Assembly (NCBI RefSeq): GCF_023278565.1
Contig: NC_064676.1
Coordinates: forward strand, 3,410,001 to 3,474,000
Reading direction: 5' to 3'
Origin: Colletotrichum lupini
Taxonomy: Eukaryota; Ascomycota; Sordariomycetes; Glomerellales; Glomerellaceae
DNA: 64,000 nucleotides
This document shows positions 11,491-26,200 of the stretch, one piece after another. The notes under the pieces were generated by a model. The model saw nothing but the letters and a program-made list of their open reading frames with translations, ran no database searches and was not told the DNA's origin. A program made the position numbers and the translations under genes. Numbering within the stretch: the stretch's first letter is position 1; every line of letters starts with the position of its first letter.

Positions 11491-14400
11491 ATTCGAATTT
11501 ATTAACTACTTCTACTACCCTTTTAAAATACTTAATAAGCTCTTACGTATTATACTTAGTAAGTTACTTAGGTTATTTAATAAGATATCGTAAGTTTCCT
11601 CCCTCGCTTTATATTACGACGATTTTTTTAATTTCTTAAACGTCTTACTTATCCTCTAACTCTAAGAGATTTACTATTTAGTTACTAATCGTTCGGTAAT
11701 TTCCCTATAGCTTAAGCTAAGAAACTAAGAAAATATTATATATTCTCTAATATTATTTTAATAAGTATACTTAGTAAGCTTATTTCCCTACCCTTTTAGT
11801 TATTATTATTTTAATATATCTCGGCGCTAATTTATTATTTTTAAATTATATATTCTTTATTAATAGGCTAACGACCTTTTTATAATTAAACTCCTTTAGG
11901 GTATATCTTTTATTATAATAAGCTACTTAGCTCTTAGAAGCTTATACTTATATTCGCATAGCCTAGGCCCTAATTTCCCTAATTTTCTAAACCCTTTTCT
12001 AAACCCCTTAAACTATAGCTTTATAATTAAATATATATTTAACGTACTTAAAGTAGTAGTTATATAGTACTATATATAGGGATACTTTTATAATAAAATA
12101 TTAGCTATTATTATATATAAACTTAGCCTCTTTTAACTACGCTACTTATTTATTTAGTAAGCCCTTAGTATAAATCCTTAAATACTTTTTTAATATTTAA
12201 TAAGTTCGCTCTATTTAGCCGTCCGTTTATAAATAATACGTAGTAAATAGTTAGTAATATATTACCCGTTCCTTAATAAACTCTTTTTAAAATATACTTA
12301 TAAAAAGCTTATTTCTATTTATAATAATACTTTTAGGCGTACTGAATTTATATTCGACCTCTTAGTATAGGATACTTACTATTTATATTATATTAAGTAT
12401 TTTAATAATAAGTAAGAACTTTATAAACTTTATTATATAATAAATAATAACTAAGATATTATTATACTCTACGCCGTTATTACGAGCGCTTAATAATAGC
12501 CCTATAATAAAGTTTATAAATATTTTTTAAAATAAATATAAAAGTAGTAATAATAACTATAGCTACTCGTACGGCTTATATCTTAGGGTTATAACTCCTA
12601 AATAATACTTATAGTTTTTAACATATTTTTAAATATCTTATTAAATATTTTTTTAATAGAACTTTTTTTAAATTAGCTCGAGAGTTTTCGTAGCTCCTAT
12701 ATAACCTACTTTATAATTATTATAGTATTAATAAAAGATCTCTATTTAAAAAGACTTTATTTAAAAAATAATAAGTCTTTTTTTAAAAAATAGTATACTT
12801 TATTTATTAAGTAAATATGCTCTTAGCTCGCTAGCCGTAGCGCGAACTTTTATTAATTATAATATATAAAACTCGTTTTTAGCTTATAATCCTCTAACGA
12901 GCTCTTTAATCTCTAGTAAGAAATAAGAAACGAATGCCGTTTTACCCCTTATAAGCTTTTTTATAACGGGGCGTAGGATATACTATTTTAGTATAATAAC
13001 CTTAGCTCTATCTAACTCCTCTTTATTTTTACTAAACTATTAACGAGCGTTTATTAATAACTCTCTTATTTTTTTATTTTAAGTTATTATAATAATAATT
13101 ATTATTATTTTATTAATACGCCCTATAATACGTTATTAATATAGGGGAGAGGATTCCCTATCTTTAGAGCTAGTTAATATTTAGCTAGAATTATAAAAAG
13201 AGGCCTTAATTACTTAAACGTATGCCTTAGTAGTATTATTTTATTTTTTTAGGCTAATTATCCTTTATTAAATATTAAGTAGTAGTTTACTAATAAGATA
13301 TAGCTTTTAAGCTAGTATAGGGAGAACGTCTTTATAAAGTACTTCCCTTTTTATATAATTTAGCTTTTTAAATAAACCGTCCGCTAGGTTCGTTTTCTTT
13401 AACTAGTATTCTAAGTTGAAGTTAAATATTAATAGTTTATATACTTATTTCGTAAGCTTTTTTTAAAAGTCCTGCGCTAGTGCGCTAATTATTTTTTTAA
13501 ATACTTAGTAGTTTATTAAAATTATAAACTTTTATAAAAGGCTTTAAAAATAGTAAGCCTAGTGCTCTAGCCCTTTTATTATAATAAGTAGTTCTTATTA
13601 ATCCGTAGCTTATTATTACTCCGTATTTATAAGCTTTTATAATTAATAAGTAACGGGTCGCTATTTTTTATTAGCTTATTATAATAAGATTATTACGATA
13701 GTTTTAATTAAAGCGTCGGTTTTTACTTATATAATACGTTATAAGTTCTAGTACGTAAGTATAGTTACCGAGGTAAAAGCGACTTTTAACTAATTAAACG
13801 CCTCGTTTACTTCCTTAGTCTATTAAAAGTCCCTTATTTACCCCTTTTTTATTTTTAATAATATTATTATCGGTATAACGATACCCGAGTATTTAATAAT
13901 AAACTTCTAATAGAAGTTATAAAACCTTAAGAATACTTAGATATCCCTAATAGACTCTAGCGCTTTTTAATTAGTAATCGTTCGTACTTATAACGAGTTA
14001 ATTTCGATTTTTTTTAATATAATAATATAACTTAGGAACTTAACCCTTTTTTAATAAAACGAGTATTTTAATAGTTTAATAAAAAGCCTGTATAAACGTA
14101 GACGTTAGAGGACCTTTTTAATATCCTCTATATACTACTCCTTTATTATTAAGTAGATTATTAAATTATTTATATATATTATATAGTAAGTATTTAGTAA
14201 GTCGGCGAGCGCTCGGTAAATATATACTTAGAACGTTACGAGTACGTTCGTTAGCCCGAAAAGTATAATAGTATACTTAAAATAACCGTATTGGTTTTAA
14301 AACGCTATTTTTTATTAGTCTTTTTTTTTTAATTTAGATATAGTAATAAGTATTTTTAATATCTATTTTTAAAATTTATTTCGCTTTGTAAAGCTTATTT

Positions 14401-14678
14401 AAGAGCTTGTTAATAAGCGGTAATAAGTATTAATTTTTTATAATTACTTTATTTAGCCCGCGGTAGTTTATATAGAAGTATAATATACTATCTTTTTTTA
14501 GTATAAAGAGGATTAGTACCCTAGCCTTACTAACTAAAAGTATAATATAACTATTTACTAAGTTCTTAATAATATACGCGCGAAGCTTATTAAGTTATTT
14601 TTTATTTAATAAATAAATAGGATTATATAGTAGTTTAGTACCCGGAACTAAGTTAATAAAGTATTTTACCCCGCTATA

Positions 14679-14901
14679 TGTTACGGCAGTGGGCACTAGG
14701 GCCCTGTGGGCCCTATGGCTTAGCCTTAGGCTGCGAGGCTAAGCTCCTAGTAGTCACGTGACGAGCTAGACCGCTGGGCCCAAAGGGCCAGCCTACTAGC
14801 TTCTACCTACTATTCTATTTTTTCTCTTTTTATATTAAGTCTTTAGTTAATTAGGTTAATATAGTAGCGTTTTAACTTACCTCGAGTTCCTTTTTATAAT
14901 A
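14679..14901 (+). repeat. 5' LTR of D (223 bp)
   Basis: Its first ~110 bp keep CpA and TpG (GGGCCCTGTGGGCCC, the perfect 10-bp palindrome GTCACGTGAC at 14753-14762, and CTTAGCC/GGCTAAG arms around 14720-14745), whereas the matching part of the right LTR is RIP-mutated. The last 100 bp show the reverse. Confidence 0.95.
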
Positions 14902-15059
14902 CTACTTAACGTTACTTAATTAACTATTCTTTAGAAACGGAACGATAATATTTTAATTAATTAACTACTAGCTACCCCTACTAAAAAAGCGTATAAGAGA
15001 GCCGAACGATAGCTAGCTAAATTAATTATATATAAGTAACGTAATTAATACTTCCTAAA

Positions 15060-18000
15060 TATATACCCCTTTTATTAAATATAATAGTTAGAGAATATAA
15101 TTAGGGAGGCTAGGTCTCCCTTTATACTAACGGCTTCTAATAAAGTCGCCGCTTCTACGAGTCCTAATAAAGCGTTATAAGCCCTAATAAAAGCGCTAAG
15201 CTCCCGGTTATTAACCTAGAGGTTATGCTATTTAACTAGCTAGTAAAGCGCTTCTTACCCTCTACTACCTAGGCTAATTACTTAGCGTACTTTAATAACA
15301 TAGCTAACTAGCTTACCTTACCTATTTATATCTATAATAATATCCTTTTTAAAAAGAATACTAAGTAATATATTAACCTCGACCTTATCTAAGAGCTATA
15401 TTTTAAAAACGATAAAAAGACCCTACTTAAGTAGATTAAATAGTAGCTAAAGATGCGTATTACTTAGTATTAATTAGAGCAGGTCTTAGCGTTTACTATT
15501 GGCTAGCTAAGTAATAGTACTAAGTATTTATATATAATAACTTATAAAAACCTCGACCTTATACGTATTATTATTATAAAGCTCTATATTATAAAAAAAG
15601 CCTTTACTTAAGCCTATATTAGTAATATAGTTATAGCTAAAAGGCTAGAGTAATTAGAGAACGGCTCCTAGGCTAGCTTTATTTAAAATATTACTATTTT
15701 TAGTATCCTAAAGTAGTAGCTAGTATACTTAGAGACGTAGGGTAGCTACGAGACTACTCTAGCCTCGTCCTATCTTATTACCCATAGCTTTTAAAAAATA
15801 CCTAACGTACCTACTTTTATAAGTAATAATACTAGCTTTAAGTTCGACTACTAACTCTAGTATATTATAAAGCGCTTAGAGAACGCTAATTATAATACGG
15901 ATAAGTACTACTTAGAGTATATTATTAATAAAATTAAAAGTAGCGCTACGAAGTTTATATACCTATTATTAACCTTTAATAAGATTACTATAGCTAAGTA
16001 ACTACTCTACGAGCTTAAGTCGGCTTATATTAGCCCGATTACTATAAATAATACTAATTATAAGCTAGACGTACTTACGATTATACTTAAAAACGTTTAC
16101 TAAAAGTGCTCTATATTTACTAAGCTTATGCGTATTAATAAGCTTTTAGAGTCTTAGTAAAAGCGCCGTTTTTATAATAAGCTACTTATATATTTTTATA
16201 ACTAGGCTATATCGAAGTACTTAAATAATACGGCTACTTTCTAAAAGTATACTAAGTATATTACTTAGCTAGCTAACGTAATATAGCCCCCTTTTATAAA
16301 GGACCGCGCGGTTAAGGCTTTTAGCTAGACTTACTAAACCTTAAGTAGAAGTAATAAAAATAATAAAAATAGCGGAAATAATAGAGGTACTAAAGGTACT
16401 AAATAGGACTAAAGTCGTACCTCTACTCACAAGACGATCCCTAAAGCCCTATATTAAAAGCTTAAAAATAATAATACTTATTTCGTTTATAATAATACTA
16501 GATATATCTCTAAGGACTACTTTAAGAAGCTAAAGACTACTATAGCCGCTATTAACGCTACCGCAGGCCCTATTAAAATAGAGTTAGGTTTAAAAAACTA
16601 AACCCCCTAGTAAAAATAAACTCCTAGCTAGGGGATACGTATAAAAAGGATAGAAAATTAGTAATTAATTTAGTAAACTTATAAAATCTCGTAGGGGGTT
16701 AGCCCCTTAAAATAGAGCTTATATTAGTATTTAATAAATATAAAATTTACCTAAGAGCCTTACTTAATATAGGAGCTAATAAGTACGGATTTATAAATAA
16801 CTACGTAACCCCTTTATTATAATAGTTCTGCGCGGCCCTATTTTATAAATTACTATACTTAATCCCTACTACCGGGTTTAATAAAGAGTAATTAGATAAT
16901 ATTAATATAATATAGACCACTAACCTATATATTAATTAACGGGTCCTTTTAAAAGCACCCCTCTTTTAGCTTAATACGGGCTATTACGACTTAATCCTAG
17001 GGCGGAAGTAGTTTGAATACTACGGGGTAAACCCTAATATTCGCTACTAATAGCTAATATAGCCTAAGGACCTACTACTATAAAAAACGCCCTCTATTAT
17101 CGTTAGGGATATTAAGGACCTATGTGCCCCGGAAGTTATTAACGTATAATACTAAATTAATATTAACTACTAATAAGACCTATTTAAGATAAATATAACC
17201 CGCTATAACTAAAAGCTCTAGTAGTAGCGAGTAAAGGGCACGCCGATTAAAATATTACTACGCCCGCTAAAAACGATAGCCCGTTAAATATAGTAGTTAA
17301 ATAAGGCTAAGGATATAAAAAAAATAGAACGCGCCCTTAACAATATTATTATTACCCTTATAAAGAGGGTTAGACGGTAAAAACTATACTTAGTAGCGTT
17401 ATAAATAGATATTACCTTTATTAGCGCTCCCGTATTTAAAAAGAACTTAAGGCGGAACGATATTAAAATAAGCTTTATATTATTTTATAAGCTAGACCGT
17501 ATTATAAAGGATAAAAAAGAGGAGGCAGACCCCTTATATAATAACAACTAGGTTACTTATAACTTTATAATAACTAACTTACTAGAGTACCTACGGCCCT
17601 AGACCGACGTTTTTAATAAAGTAATTAGTAATATACTTATACTTTATAAGCCGTATAATTATAAAATCGAGCTCTTAGATAGTAATAAAAAGAAGCTAAC
17701 TTATTACTCTCTATATAAGTAGTCGGTGCCGGAGCTAGAGGCTATAAGAGCCTATTTATTAGAGTACTTATAAAAGGGATTTATCGAGCTAAGTAATGCT
17801 CTTTTTATATTACTGACGCTATTTATAAAAAAGTATAATAGTAGTCTACGCTTTTATATTAACTTTTATAAACTAAATAAGGTTATAAAAAAAGACCGCT
17901 ACTTATTACTACTTATTAATAAAACCCTCGTATAGCTAGGCAGGGCAAAGGTATTTACTAAACTAGATATTAAATAGGCTTTTTACTACATTTACCTCGA

Positions 18001-20650
18001 CCTAGCCTCTAAGGACTTAATAACGTTTAAAACCCGCTACGGGGTATATAAGTATAAAGTAGTACCCTTTGGGCTCTATAATAGGCCTATTACGTACTAA
18101 TAATATATAAATAAAATACTAATAAAGTACCTAAATAACTTCTATACGGCGTATATAAATAATATTCTAATCTTCTTAAATAACCCCCTTTAGTACTAGG
18201 AGCACGTTACTAAAGTACTAAACTACTTATAAAAAGTAGGCTTATAAGTAGATATTAAGAAGTATAAATTTAATATTACTTTTATAAAGTACCTAGGCTT
18301 CGTAGTTTTTATAAAAAGTATATAGCTTAATAAGGAGAAAGTCTTTATAGTTAGAGACTAGAAGCTACTTATATTATTTAAAAGTATTTAGTCTTTCCTC
18401 GGGTTTTATAACTTTTATAAGAGATTTATAAAGGATTACGGCTACCTAACTAGGCCCTTTATAAGACTAATAAGTAAGGGAGTTCTTTTTAATTTTAGTA
18501 CCGATTACGAGACGGCCTTTAAAGCTATAAAGCTAGTACTAACGTCGGCACTAATCCTCTACTACTTTAAGCTAAAGCTATTAACGTAGCTAAAAACTAA
18601 CGTTTTTAACTTAGTATATACCGGAGCGCTATTATAATAATAAGAGGATAACGGGTTATAGTACTTAATAACCTTTTATTTAAAAATAATAAGCGGCGCA
18701 AAGCTTAATTATACTATTTATAATAAAGAAATACTAATAATAATACTATATTTAAAAAAATAGCGCGCGGAGCTTATAAACTACGAATATAAGTTTGATA
18801 TTATTATAAATTATTAACTACTACTATTCTTTATAACTAAGCGCTTACTTAACTTATAATAAGCTTACTAAGCTAGTACGCTAGCGGACTTTAATTTTTA
18901 AATCTACTACTACCCGGGGAAAAAGAACGTACTAACTAACGCCCTATTATAGAAAATAGAGGATATCCGTACTTAGTAAGTACTAAAAGAGGTTAATAAG
19001 ACCTAAGTCCTCTTATTACTAAGACTACTATCCCTTAATATCGTAATAGAGCTACGGGCGTTATTAAGTACTATAATTAGCTCGCTCTTACTAAAAAACG
19101 AGCTTTAGGGGTATTTATTAATAAAGAAGATTTTAAAGCTTAATAAAGACCTTATTATAGCGTCCCTTATATTAATACGAGCGCTAATAGCTAAAGGGCG
19201 CGAGCGCTAATTTATTTAAAACGACGGATTATTAATAATAAATAAGAAGCTCGTAGTACCCGAAGAAGAGAACCTTTATATTATAGTTATTTATAAGGTT
19301 TATAAATAGAAGCTCTTTATTTACCTAGGGCATAATAAGGTTATAAAAATAATTAAGTAGCGATATTACTAGCCGGGCTTAATAATAAATACTTATTAAT
19401 ACGTATAGAACTATTATACTTATTACTAATTATAAAAGCCGTATAATAAGCCCCCGGGGGAGCTAAAGCTACTTTTAATACCTGACTACCCGTAGTAGTA
19501 TATTTTTACTAACTTTATAACTATCCTTACTAATTAAAAAAGATTTAATAATATTTAAGTAATAATAAACTACCTAGGTAAGAGGGCAATATTTATTCCT
19601 TATTATAAAACTATTATAACGAAAAATATGAGCCGAATATTTTACGAACGGGTACTACTTATCTTCGGCCTACTAGAGATTATTATATTAGACTAAGGCC
19701 CTTAATTTATTTCTAACTTCTAAGGAGAACTTTATAAGATCTATAGGGTTAAGTTATAGTTATTAATAGCTAATTACCCCTAAATAGATAGCTAAATAGA
19801 GGTACTAAATTAGTATATCTTATAGTAATTAAGATTACTAATTAACTAATACTAAGATAACTAGAGCGATATACTACCCGTAGTCGACTTTACTTATATT
19901 ACCTAGCTTAGTAAGACTATAAGGCTATTATTATATAAAGTAGAATTCGGTCATTAGCTACGGCTCTTTTTTAACTAGTCTAAACGAACCTACTAATTTA
20001 GTTTTATAAAAAAAAAACTAAACCGTACCGACGCATAGCGTATAGCCTAGGGGATATATAAGGCCTAGGAGACTACTAGGGGTAATATAAAGGTCGCTTA
20101 AGTATAATATAAAAAGTATACTAACTACCACTAGCGCCCGGACGACTTAAAGCTAAGAGACTAAGTCTTTATTAATACCTCGTATTAGAAGTTCGCTAAT
20201 ACGAATAAACTATAATAGCCGTAGGCCGGGCTATAGCTTATTATTAGTACTAAATAGGGGGGTATATAAATTATAAAACTATTAATAAATAGCTAGGTAT
20301 ACCCGGTTTTTTACCTAAATAAGCTAAAAAAGGCCGCTAATAACTTACTACCTAGGTAAAACTAAGACCTATTACTACTAATTACTAATGATAATAGTAA
20401 ACTAGAGTACGAGGTCTCGGAGGTTATTAAATTACGCTTATATAAAGGAAAACTATAGTATTAAGCGGATTAAAAAGGGTATAATACGGATCTGACTTAG
20501 TACGATATAAAGAGCTTTAAATATACGCTAGCGGCGCTCTAAGCGTTTTATTACTAATACCTAATTACTAAGGGCCCGCTATAAAACCTAAATATATAAA
20601 TAAAAGCCGCCGTAGCTAATAATTCGCTATTACTAAATAAGGACGATAAT
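15060..20650 (+). pseudogene. Gag-pol of D (zinc knuckle, protease, RT, RNase H, integrase, chromodomain), RIP-degraded
   Basis: Plus-strand reading through RIP stops gives the Ty3/gypsy order. A zinc-knuckle remnant (YFVYNNTRYISKDYF, Cys now Tyr) lies near 16485-16530. A protease block reads ALLNIGAN near 16755. Reverse transcriptase blocks follow: SLRFYINFYKLN near 17850, FTKLDIK near 17955, VVPFGL near 18065 and YINNILI near 18150 (catalytic DD now NN). The integrase block that corresponds to YPQTDGQTE lies near 19770-19800. A chromodomain-like end (EYEVSEVI, then a Trp/Tyr-rich block with DLT*Y) lies near 20410-20530. Asp to Asn and Gln/Trp to stop changes all fit TpG/CpA to TpA. No functional product is possible. 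Confidence 0.85.
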
Positions 20651-20756
20651 ATAATAGCGGTAATTATAATTATAAATTCGTTAAAATAAGGGGTAATTTA
20701 GAGGTTTATTTTTTTAGCGCTATAGATAGCGCCCTCTAGTATAGAAGGGGGGGTAA

Positions 20757-20979
20757 TATTATAGTAATAGGTATTAGGGCCCTATGGGCCCTGTAGCTTA
20801 GCCTTAAGCTACGAGGCTAAGCTCCTAGTAGTTACGTAACGAGCTAGACCACTAGGCCCAAAGGGCTAGCCTACTAGCTTTTGCCTACTATTCTATTTTT
20901 TCTCTCTTTACGTTAAGTCTTTAGTTAATTAGGTTAATATAGCAGCGTTCCGACCTGCCTCGAGTTCCCTTTTGTAATA
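20757..20979 (+). repeat. 3' LTR of D (223 bp)
   Basis: Same length as the 5' LTR. Differences are C/T and G/A only in the parts I aligned. The outer ~40 bp (GCAGCGTTCCGACCTGCC onward) keep CpA/TpG; the inner part is RIP-mutated. The 3' end CA has become TA. Confidence 0.95.
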
Positions 20980-23039
20980 CTATATAACTACGGTCCCTTT
21001 ACTAATTACTTATTAAATATCTCTATCTCTAATTAAAGTTCTAGTAATAAACCCCCTTATAGTTTAGTCTCCGTTACCCCTACGATACTTCTTATAATAA
21101 TAATATATAATATATATACCCTCTTGCGATTTTTAATAATATTACGAGCTATTACTTTTAGTTTAGTAACCGAAATAGGCTTATATAATTATATATTCGT
21201 TATTATATTAATACGAATGCCCTCTTAGCTTATTAATAGTTATGATAATAAGAGGTTTATTATTTTTTTATCCTTATTAATTATAATAAATAGTCGCTAA
21301 ATCTTCTTTAGCTACTTATAATAATTAATAAAGAAGAGCGTTAATTAGTAAGCTTTTCCCTAGCCTACGGCTTTACTTTAAAAGTCCTTTAATAAAAGAG
21401 CTATAATAATAGCCGGGGTTAACCCTAAGTAAGTTACGAGCCTAGTACTAATAATATCTATCTCGGAGTATATATTTATATTAACTTTTATTAGCCTTTT
21501 AGTAATACTTTATAGAACTATTACCCTACCCTTCGTAATTATTCTTATTAATACCTTTTTAATACTTAGCGTAAATATATTAAGTATATTACTTATACTT
21601 ACTTATTTTTTAATAAGTTAACTTTTATAACTCTTAGCTTAGTAATAACCCGTTAAATAGTTATTAATATTAGCTTTAATTAGGGGTACGTTAACTTATC
21701 GTCGCCCTAACTTTTTAACTTATTTTTTTAGTACTTATTAGATATATAGCTTATTTTATTATACATAAAGTATTTAATATTATTACTACGACGCTTTTAT
21801 AATAGCTCGGCGTAAGTACTTTTATTATATAGCTTTTATAATATTACTCTTAGTAAGTCCTTAGAGCCTAGCCCCTTAGAGCTCTCTCTACTCTTTTTTT
21901 TATAAAAAGGGGATATTTAACGCAATTATTTTAATAATAAATATAGCCTCTTTTTACTATTTTTTATAACTAGTCGCCGCCCTTTTACTAATTTAATAAT
22001 TATAATTTATTAGTTTCGTAAGTTATATTACGTACTCTTTTAATTAAGACCTTATAATAAATTAGATCGTTTTATAACTAAGATAGTAATTTAAAAAAAA
22101 ACTAATATACTTCTATTTTCGAATTTTTTATATTTTTTATATTTAAGTTATAATAAATTGCTAACTACTTAGTAAGGAACTAAATAGAGGTCTGGCCTTT
22201 TTTTAGCCTCTTCGTCCTTAGCTCTCTACGGTATTCCCGTTCTTAAGTCTTAAGGTTTACGTATTATTAGTAAATAAACGCTAAGAAGTCGCCCTAGGAA
22301 AGGGGATCCTAGAGGCTTTTCTTATAATTACGCTATTATATTTATAATAATAAGGATATCTTAAATAGGGCTTATTTAATATACTATTTTATAATACTTT
22401 TTATACAAAGCTTATTACTTATTTTTATAATAATAATCTAGTTTACTACTTAGGTACTCGTAAACTCTTTTTTAATTAATTTATAGTTATAAAAAGGAGG
22501 CTTTTTATATTCTCGTTAACTTAGACACGTCGCTAGCCGCTTAGTAAGTTATTAAACGAGCTCCTTATATTAATACCGTTCTTAGTTTCGATTTTTAATT
22601 ATTATTTTTATTATTTTATAGAAGTAGGTTATTATTAGGCCTATAGGGTTTATTAAACTAGCTATTTTAGTATTACTTACGCCTTTATACGCACCTTAAC
22701 CTCGTATATTTAGTAATTAGTTATTAATAAACGCCCTATTTATAATAAATAAGGTCTTCGGGGTATTAATAAAGTAACTAGCCCGTGAGGGTAATCTACC
22801 CTAATTATTTTTTTTATCTAGCTCTTTTATAAATATTAATATTTAAATAAGACTCGCCCTATAATAAGCTCGTTCTCCCGGATAGAATAGGGTTAAATAG
22901 TCGATTCTAAATAGCTATAACTCGTTAGTACTAATAGCTTTTTATTAATAGCTAGGTATTATTTTATTAACGTTCCGTTCGTTTCTATAATTTATTATTA
23001 TTTATATTAATTATTTTATAAAAATAAAAGCTTTAGAAT

Positions 23040-23230
23040 TATAAAAGAATTAGGCTATAAATACTTAACTAGCGGGGTTATAATATAAATATAAGTATAT
23101 TATAAAACTAAAGCTTATAAAGTCCTTTATAAGGGCTCTACTTTTTAAAAAGTTCTTTTATAATAAGATCCGTATACTAGTTATTAAGTTATTGGCATCC
23201 TATTGCCGGCCGCATCCCGAATTTATTATA
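23040..23230 (-). repeat. 5' LTR of A copy 1 (191 bp)
   Basis: Matches 8884-9073 with one inserted A near its inner edge. The outer ~45 bp keep GGCATCC, TTGCCGG and GCATCCC; the same stretch of the other LTR is RIP-mutated. Confidence 0.93.
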
Positions 23231-23235
23231 TTTAT

Positions 23236-26200
23236 ATTAATAAATAATAAGATTTTAAAGTAATAACTATTAAGGGCGTATTATAGGGTTAAGATATACG
23301 TCGTCCTTTATAGTTATACGCTCTAAGAGCTTTTTTTAAAAAAGCATTACCTTTTTAATAAGTTCGGTAACTATATTTTTACTATTTTATAAAAAAGGGA
23401 ATTAGACCTAAGGCCTAGGCCAGTTTTAATTTATAATTTAGTATATATTTAAATCCTTTTTAATAAAGGAGACTATTTTAGTTTATATAGCGGCCTTAGC
23501 CCTTTATATAGTATTATTACGTTATTAATTAGCTATAGTTATAATAAGAAATTAGGGGTCGGTTACGTATATTATTTTAAAGCGTTTATTAGCCTTAGTA
23601 TACGATTCGTTTTATTACTTCGTCCCCCTACCCCTTATATAATACGGGGTAAAAAAAGAAGTATAAGTATACTAAAGTACGTTATTAAAGCTCTTTATAA
23701 CTAAATCGAGGTCTTATATAATATTATATATAGTATATAATACTTAGGTTAGCTCCCTAACCCTCTTTATAAACTATAATATATTTTTTAGTTTAATCCT
23801 TTACTTATTCTTTCTTAGCTAATACGTATTACCTAAGTTAATAAGAAGGGGGATAGTTATAATAAGGGTATTATAGTTTAATTTAATATATATATAATTA
23901 GTAATCCAAGTCCGGGCTAGGGGGACGTTAGAAATAGCTAAGTTAAGTACGTTACTCGCTTTATAAGTAGGGACCCTTATAGGGTTTAGTATAATAAGGT
24001 AGTAGCTATTTATTTAGTTAGTAAGGTAGTTCCTAGGGGTATATAAGGGGGTCCCTAGCTATTAATTAGTATAACAGGAGTTTAGATCCCTTATAATAAA
24101 TAGCTTTTATAGGGGGGTTTAGTAATTAAGTATTATTAATATATACTTTTTATTAAGGGCGTAGTAAATATTAAGGATATAATACCTTAAGATACGTATT
24201 TTAAATAAGTTTTAATAAGGGAGTTTTATAATATTAAACGTTACTAAGTACGGGAGGGTTTAGCGGATGTATATAAGGACCCGGGGTTTATTAATAATCG
24301 TAGCTTAGCTTTAAATTAGCGAGTATAGGGCGAAGCTAAAGTAAGATTTAGTAATATTTTATAATTTACTTACATTATATTATAATGTTTATAATAATAA
24401 GATATTTACTTATTTAAATTTAGTAATAATAAGGGTATAATTATACTTATAGCCGTTTTTTTATATATTAGTTTATAATACTTTAATTTTAATACGTATT
24501 AAATATACTAATTACGAGTAATTATAGAGCGCTTATATAAGGCGCTCTTATATTTACTCTTACTCTTCTTTTTTAGGGTAAGCTCCTCGTATTTTAAACT
24601 ATTTTTAAGGGGGAGTTTAGAGCCCTATTTTTTAAAAGGGGGGTAGTTATTACTTTTTAAAATAGAATTTATAATACTATCTAACTTTATAATAATTAAG
24701 TAGGTTTATTTTTATTTATTTAAGTAGTTTTTAGTATTATATATAGCTATATTAATAATTATAGACCCCTAAATAATATTTTTAATAAGTCTTTTTATTT
24801 TAATATTTATAATCTTATTTTAGAGCTAGGTACCTAGGAACTTTATAAGGTCTAACTTAGGAATAGGGCTTAGGGAGAGGTTAAGCTTCGTAGCTTATAT
24901 ATAAAGTTCTTTACTTACTTTATATAAGAGTTTTTTTTATTAAGAGGTTTAGTAAATAATAGTACCGTTTTTTTTTAAGAGTATATAAGGTAGCTCGTAT
25001 AGTTATTTATATATAGCCCCTAATAATTTATATACTAAGGGACGATTATAATATAGTTATTATTATATTTTAGCTTTTTATAATAATAATAGCATTAAGT
25101 TCTAATATAGTTCTTAGAGCTATACTAATTTAAATAAACTTAGTACTATTTAAAAAGGGGTCGGTAAGTAAATAGCTAGGCTATTACTAATTTAAAAATA
25201 CTAAAAGGCCTTTTTATTAGTTTTAAAAAAGATATAATATAAATTATATAGGGGCCGTTCGTTAAGCTAGAGGTTTAGTAATAGAGGGGGGTTATTTTTA
25301 TTATTACTTTAACCTCGTCCTAAATATACGTATTAAAGTCGAGGGGTTACTCGTTAAGGCCGGGGATCCGAGTTTTAATACTTTTAATAATATAAATAAA
25401 CTAAATCTCGGATCTTTTAATAATAGTTATATTAAAAAGTTTAAATAGCTAAGTATAATAACTAAGTATAGCCTATTATACTCTTAAGGTCTTTAGGGTA
25501 AGTACGTAATTAATTAGAACCCTAGTTATTAAGCTAATATTTTCGCCCTTAAGTAAATAGTTTTTAATAATTCTTTTATAAATAAACCGTACTTTTATTT
25601 AGTAATAGGGATTCTTAGGGTTAAAATAAATAAAAATATAAGTATTAAGGGAGGGAAGTACGTTTTTAGCTCCCTTTTATAAGTCGCTCGTTATACTTAA
25701 AGCTCGAGCTATAAGCCCCTAGGGCTAATAATTAATAAAATATTAAGTATAATAATTAGAGCTCTAAGAGAGTACTTTAATAAAAAAAAAGGCCTATTAT
25801 AATTTTATAATCCGGCTTATATTAAGAAGTTCTAATAAGTAATAATTAAAGTTTTTTAAAAAGAGCCTCGAGCTTAATAATATAATAGTTTATAATAGTA
25901 GTATATTTAGAGTTTTTTAATAATTAAAAAGACTTTTAAATAGCTATAAGAATAATATCCCTTATAAAATAAAGGCTAAAGAGATAGGTCCTAATTTTAT
26001 TAATAATCGTAATTTTATTAAAATACGCTCTGTAATTAGGGGGGGTTAGGTTATTATTATTAGTTTAAGCTAAGTTATAATAATAAATGCGTTTAGCTTA
26101 GGTCTCGTAGTTAGGACTTTTATAATCTTAGGGGTTATAAGCGTTATTTTAATAAAGTCTAGAATACGGCGTTTTTTAATTAGGGACCGAAGTAATATAA

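Larger units (their letters stand above)
14679..20979 (+). mobile_element. Chromovirus D: 6.3-kb Ty3/gypsy element nested in A copy 1
   Basis: Two 223-bp LTRs (14679-14901, 20757-20979) flanked by CTATA at 14674-14678 and 20980-20984. The uninterrupted target is visible in A copy 2 at about 53604-53608 with the same flanking sequence on both sides. The left LTR begins TG as expected. A purine run (AGAAGGGGGGGG) just before the right LTR is the polypurine tract and fixes the plus orientation. Family-specific gag-pol motifs read on the plus strand. RIP has closed all frames. This is the innermost and therefore youngest insertion of its stack. Confidence 0.95.
11490..23039 (-). pseudogene. Gag-pol of A copy 1, RIP-degraded and interrupted by D
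   Basis: Equivalent to the gag-pol region read in A copy 3 (34.9-40.1 kb), here on the minus strand. The D insertion at 14678/20985 falls just upstream of the reverse transcriptase domain, as judged from the matching position in copies 2 and 3. No open frame survives. Confidence 0.8.
8884..23230 (-). mobile_element. Chromovirus A, copy 1 (nested in LINE E, itself split by D)
   Basis: Ty3/gypsy element on the minus strand with LTRs 8884-9073 and 23040-23230 and a TTTAT target duplication at 8879-8883 and 23231-23235. Subtracting D and its duplication leaves about 8,041 bp, about 49 bp shorter than the two other A copies; most of the difference is two fewer 24-bp units in the internal minisatellite. 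A run of G on the element strand (C run at about 9079-9084) next to the 3' LTR is the polypurine tract. The insertion point lies inside the reverse transcriptase ORF of E. Fully RIP-mutated. Confidence 0.93.
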
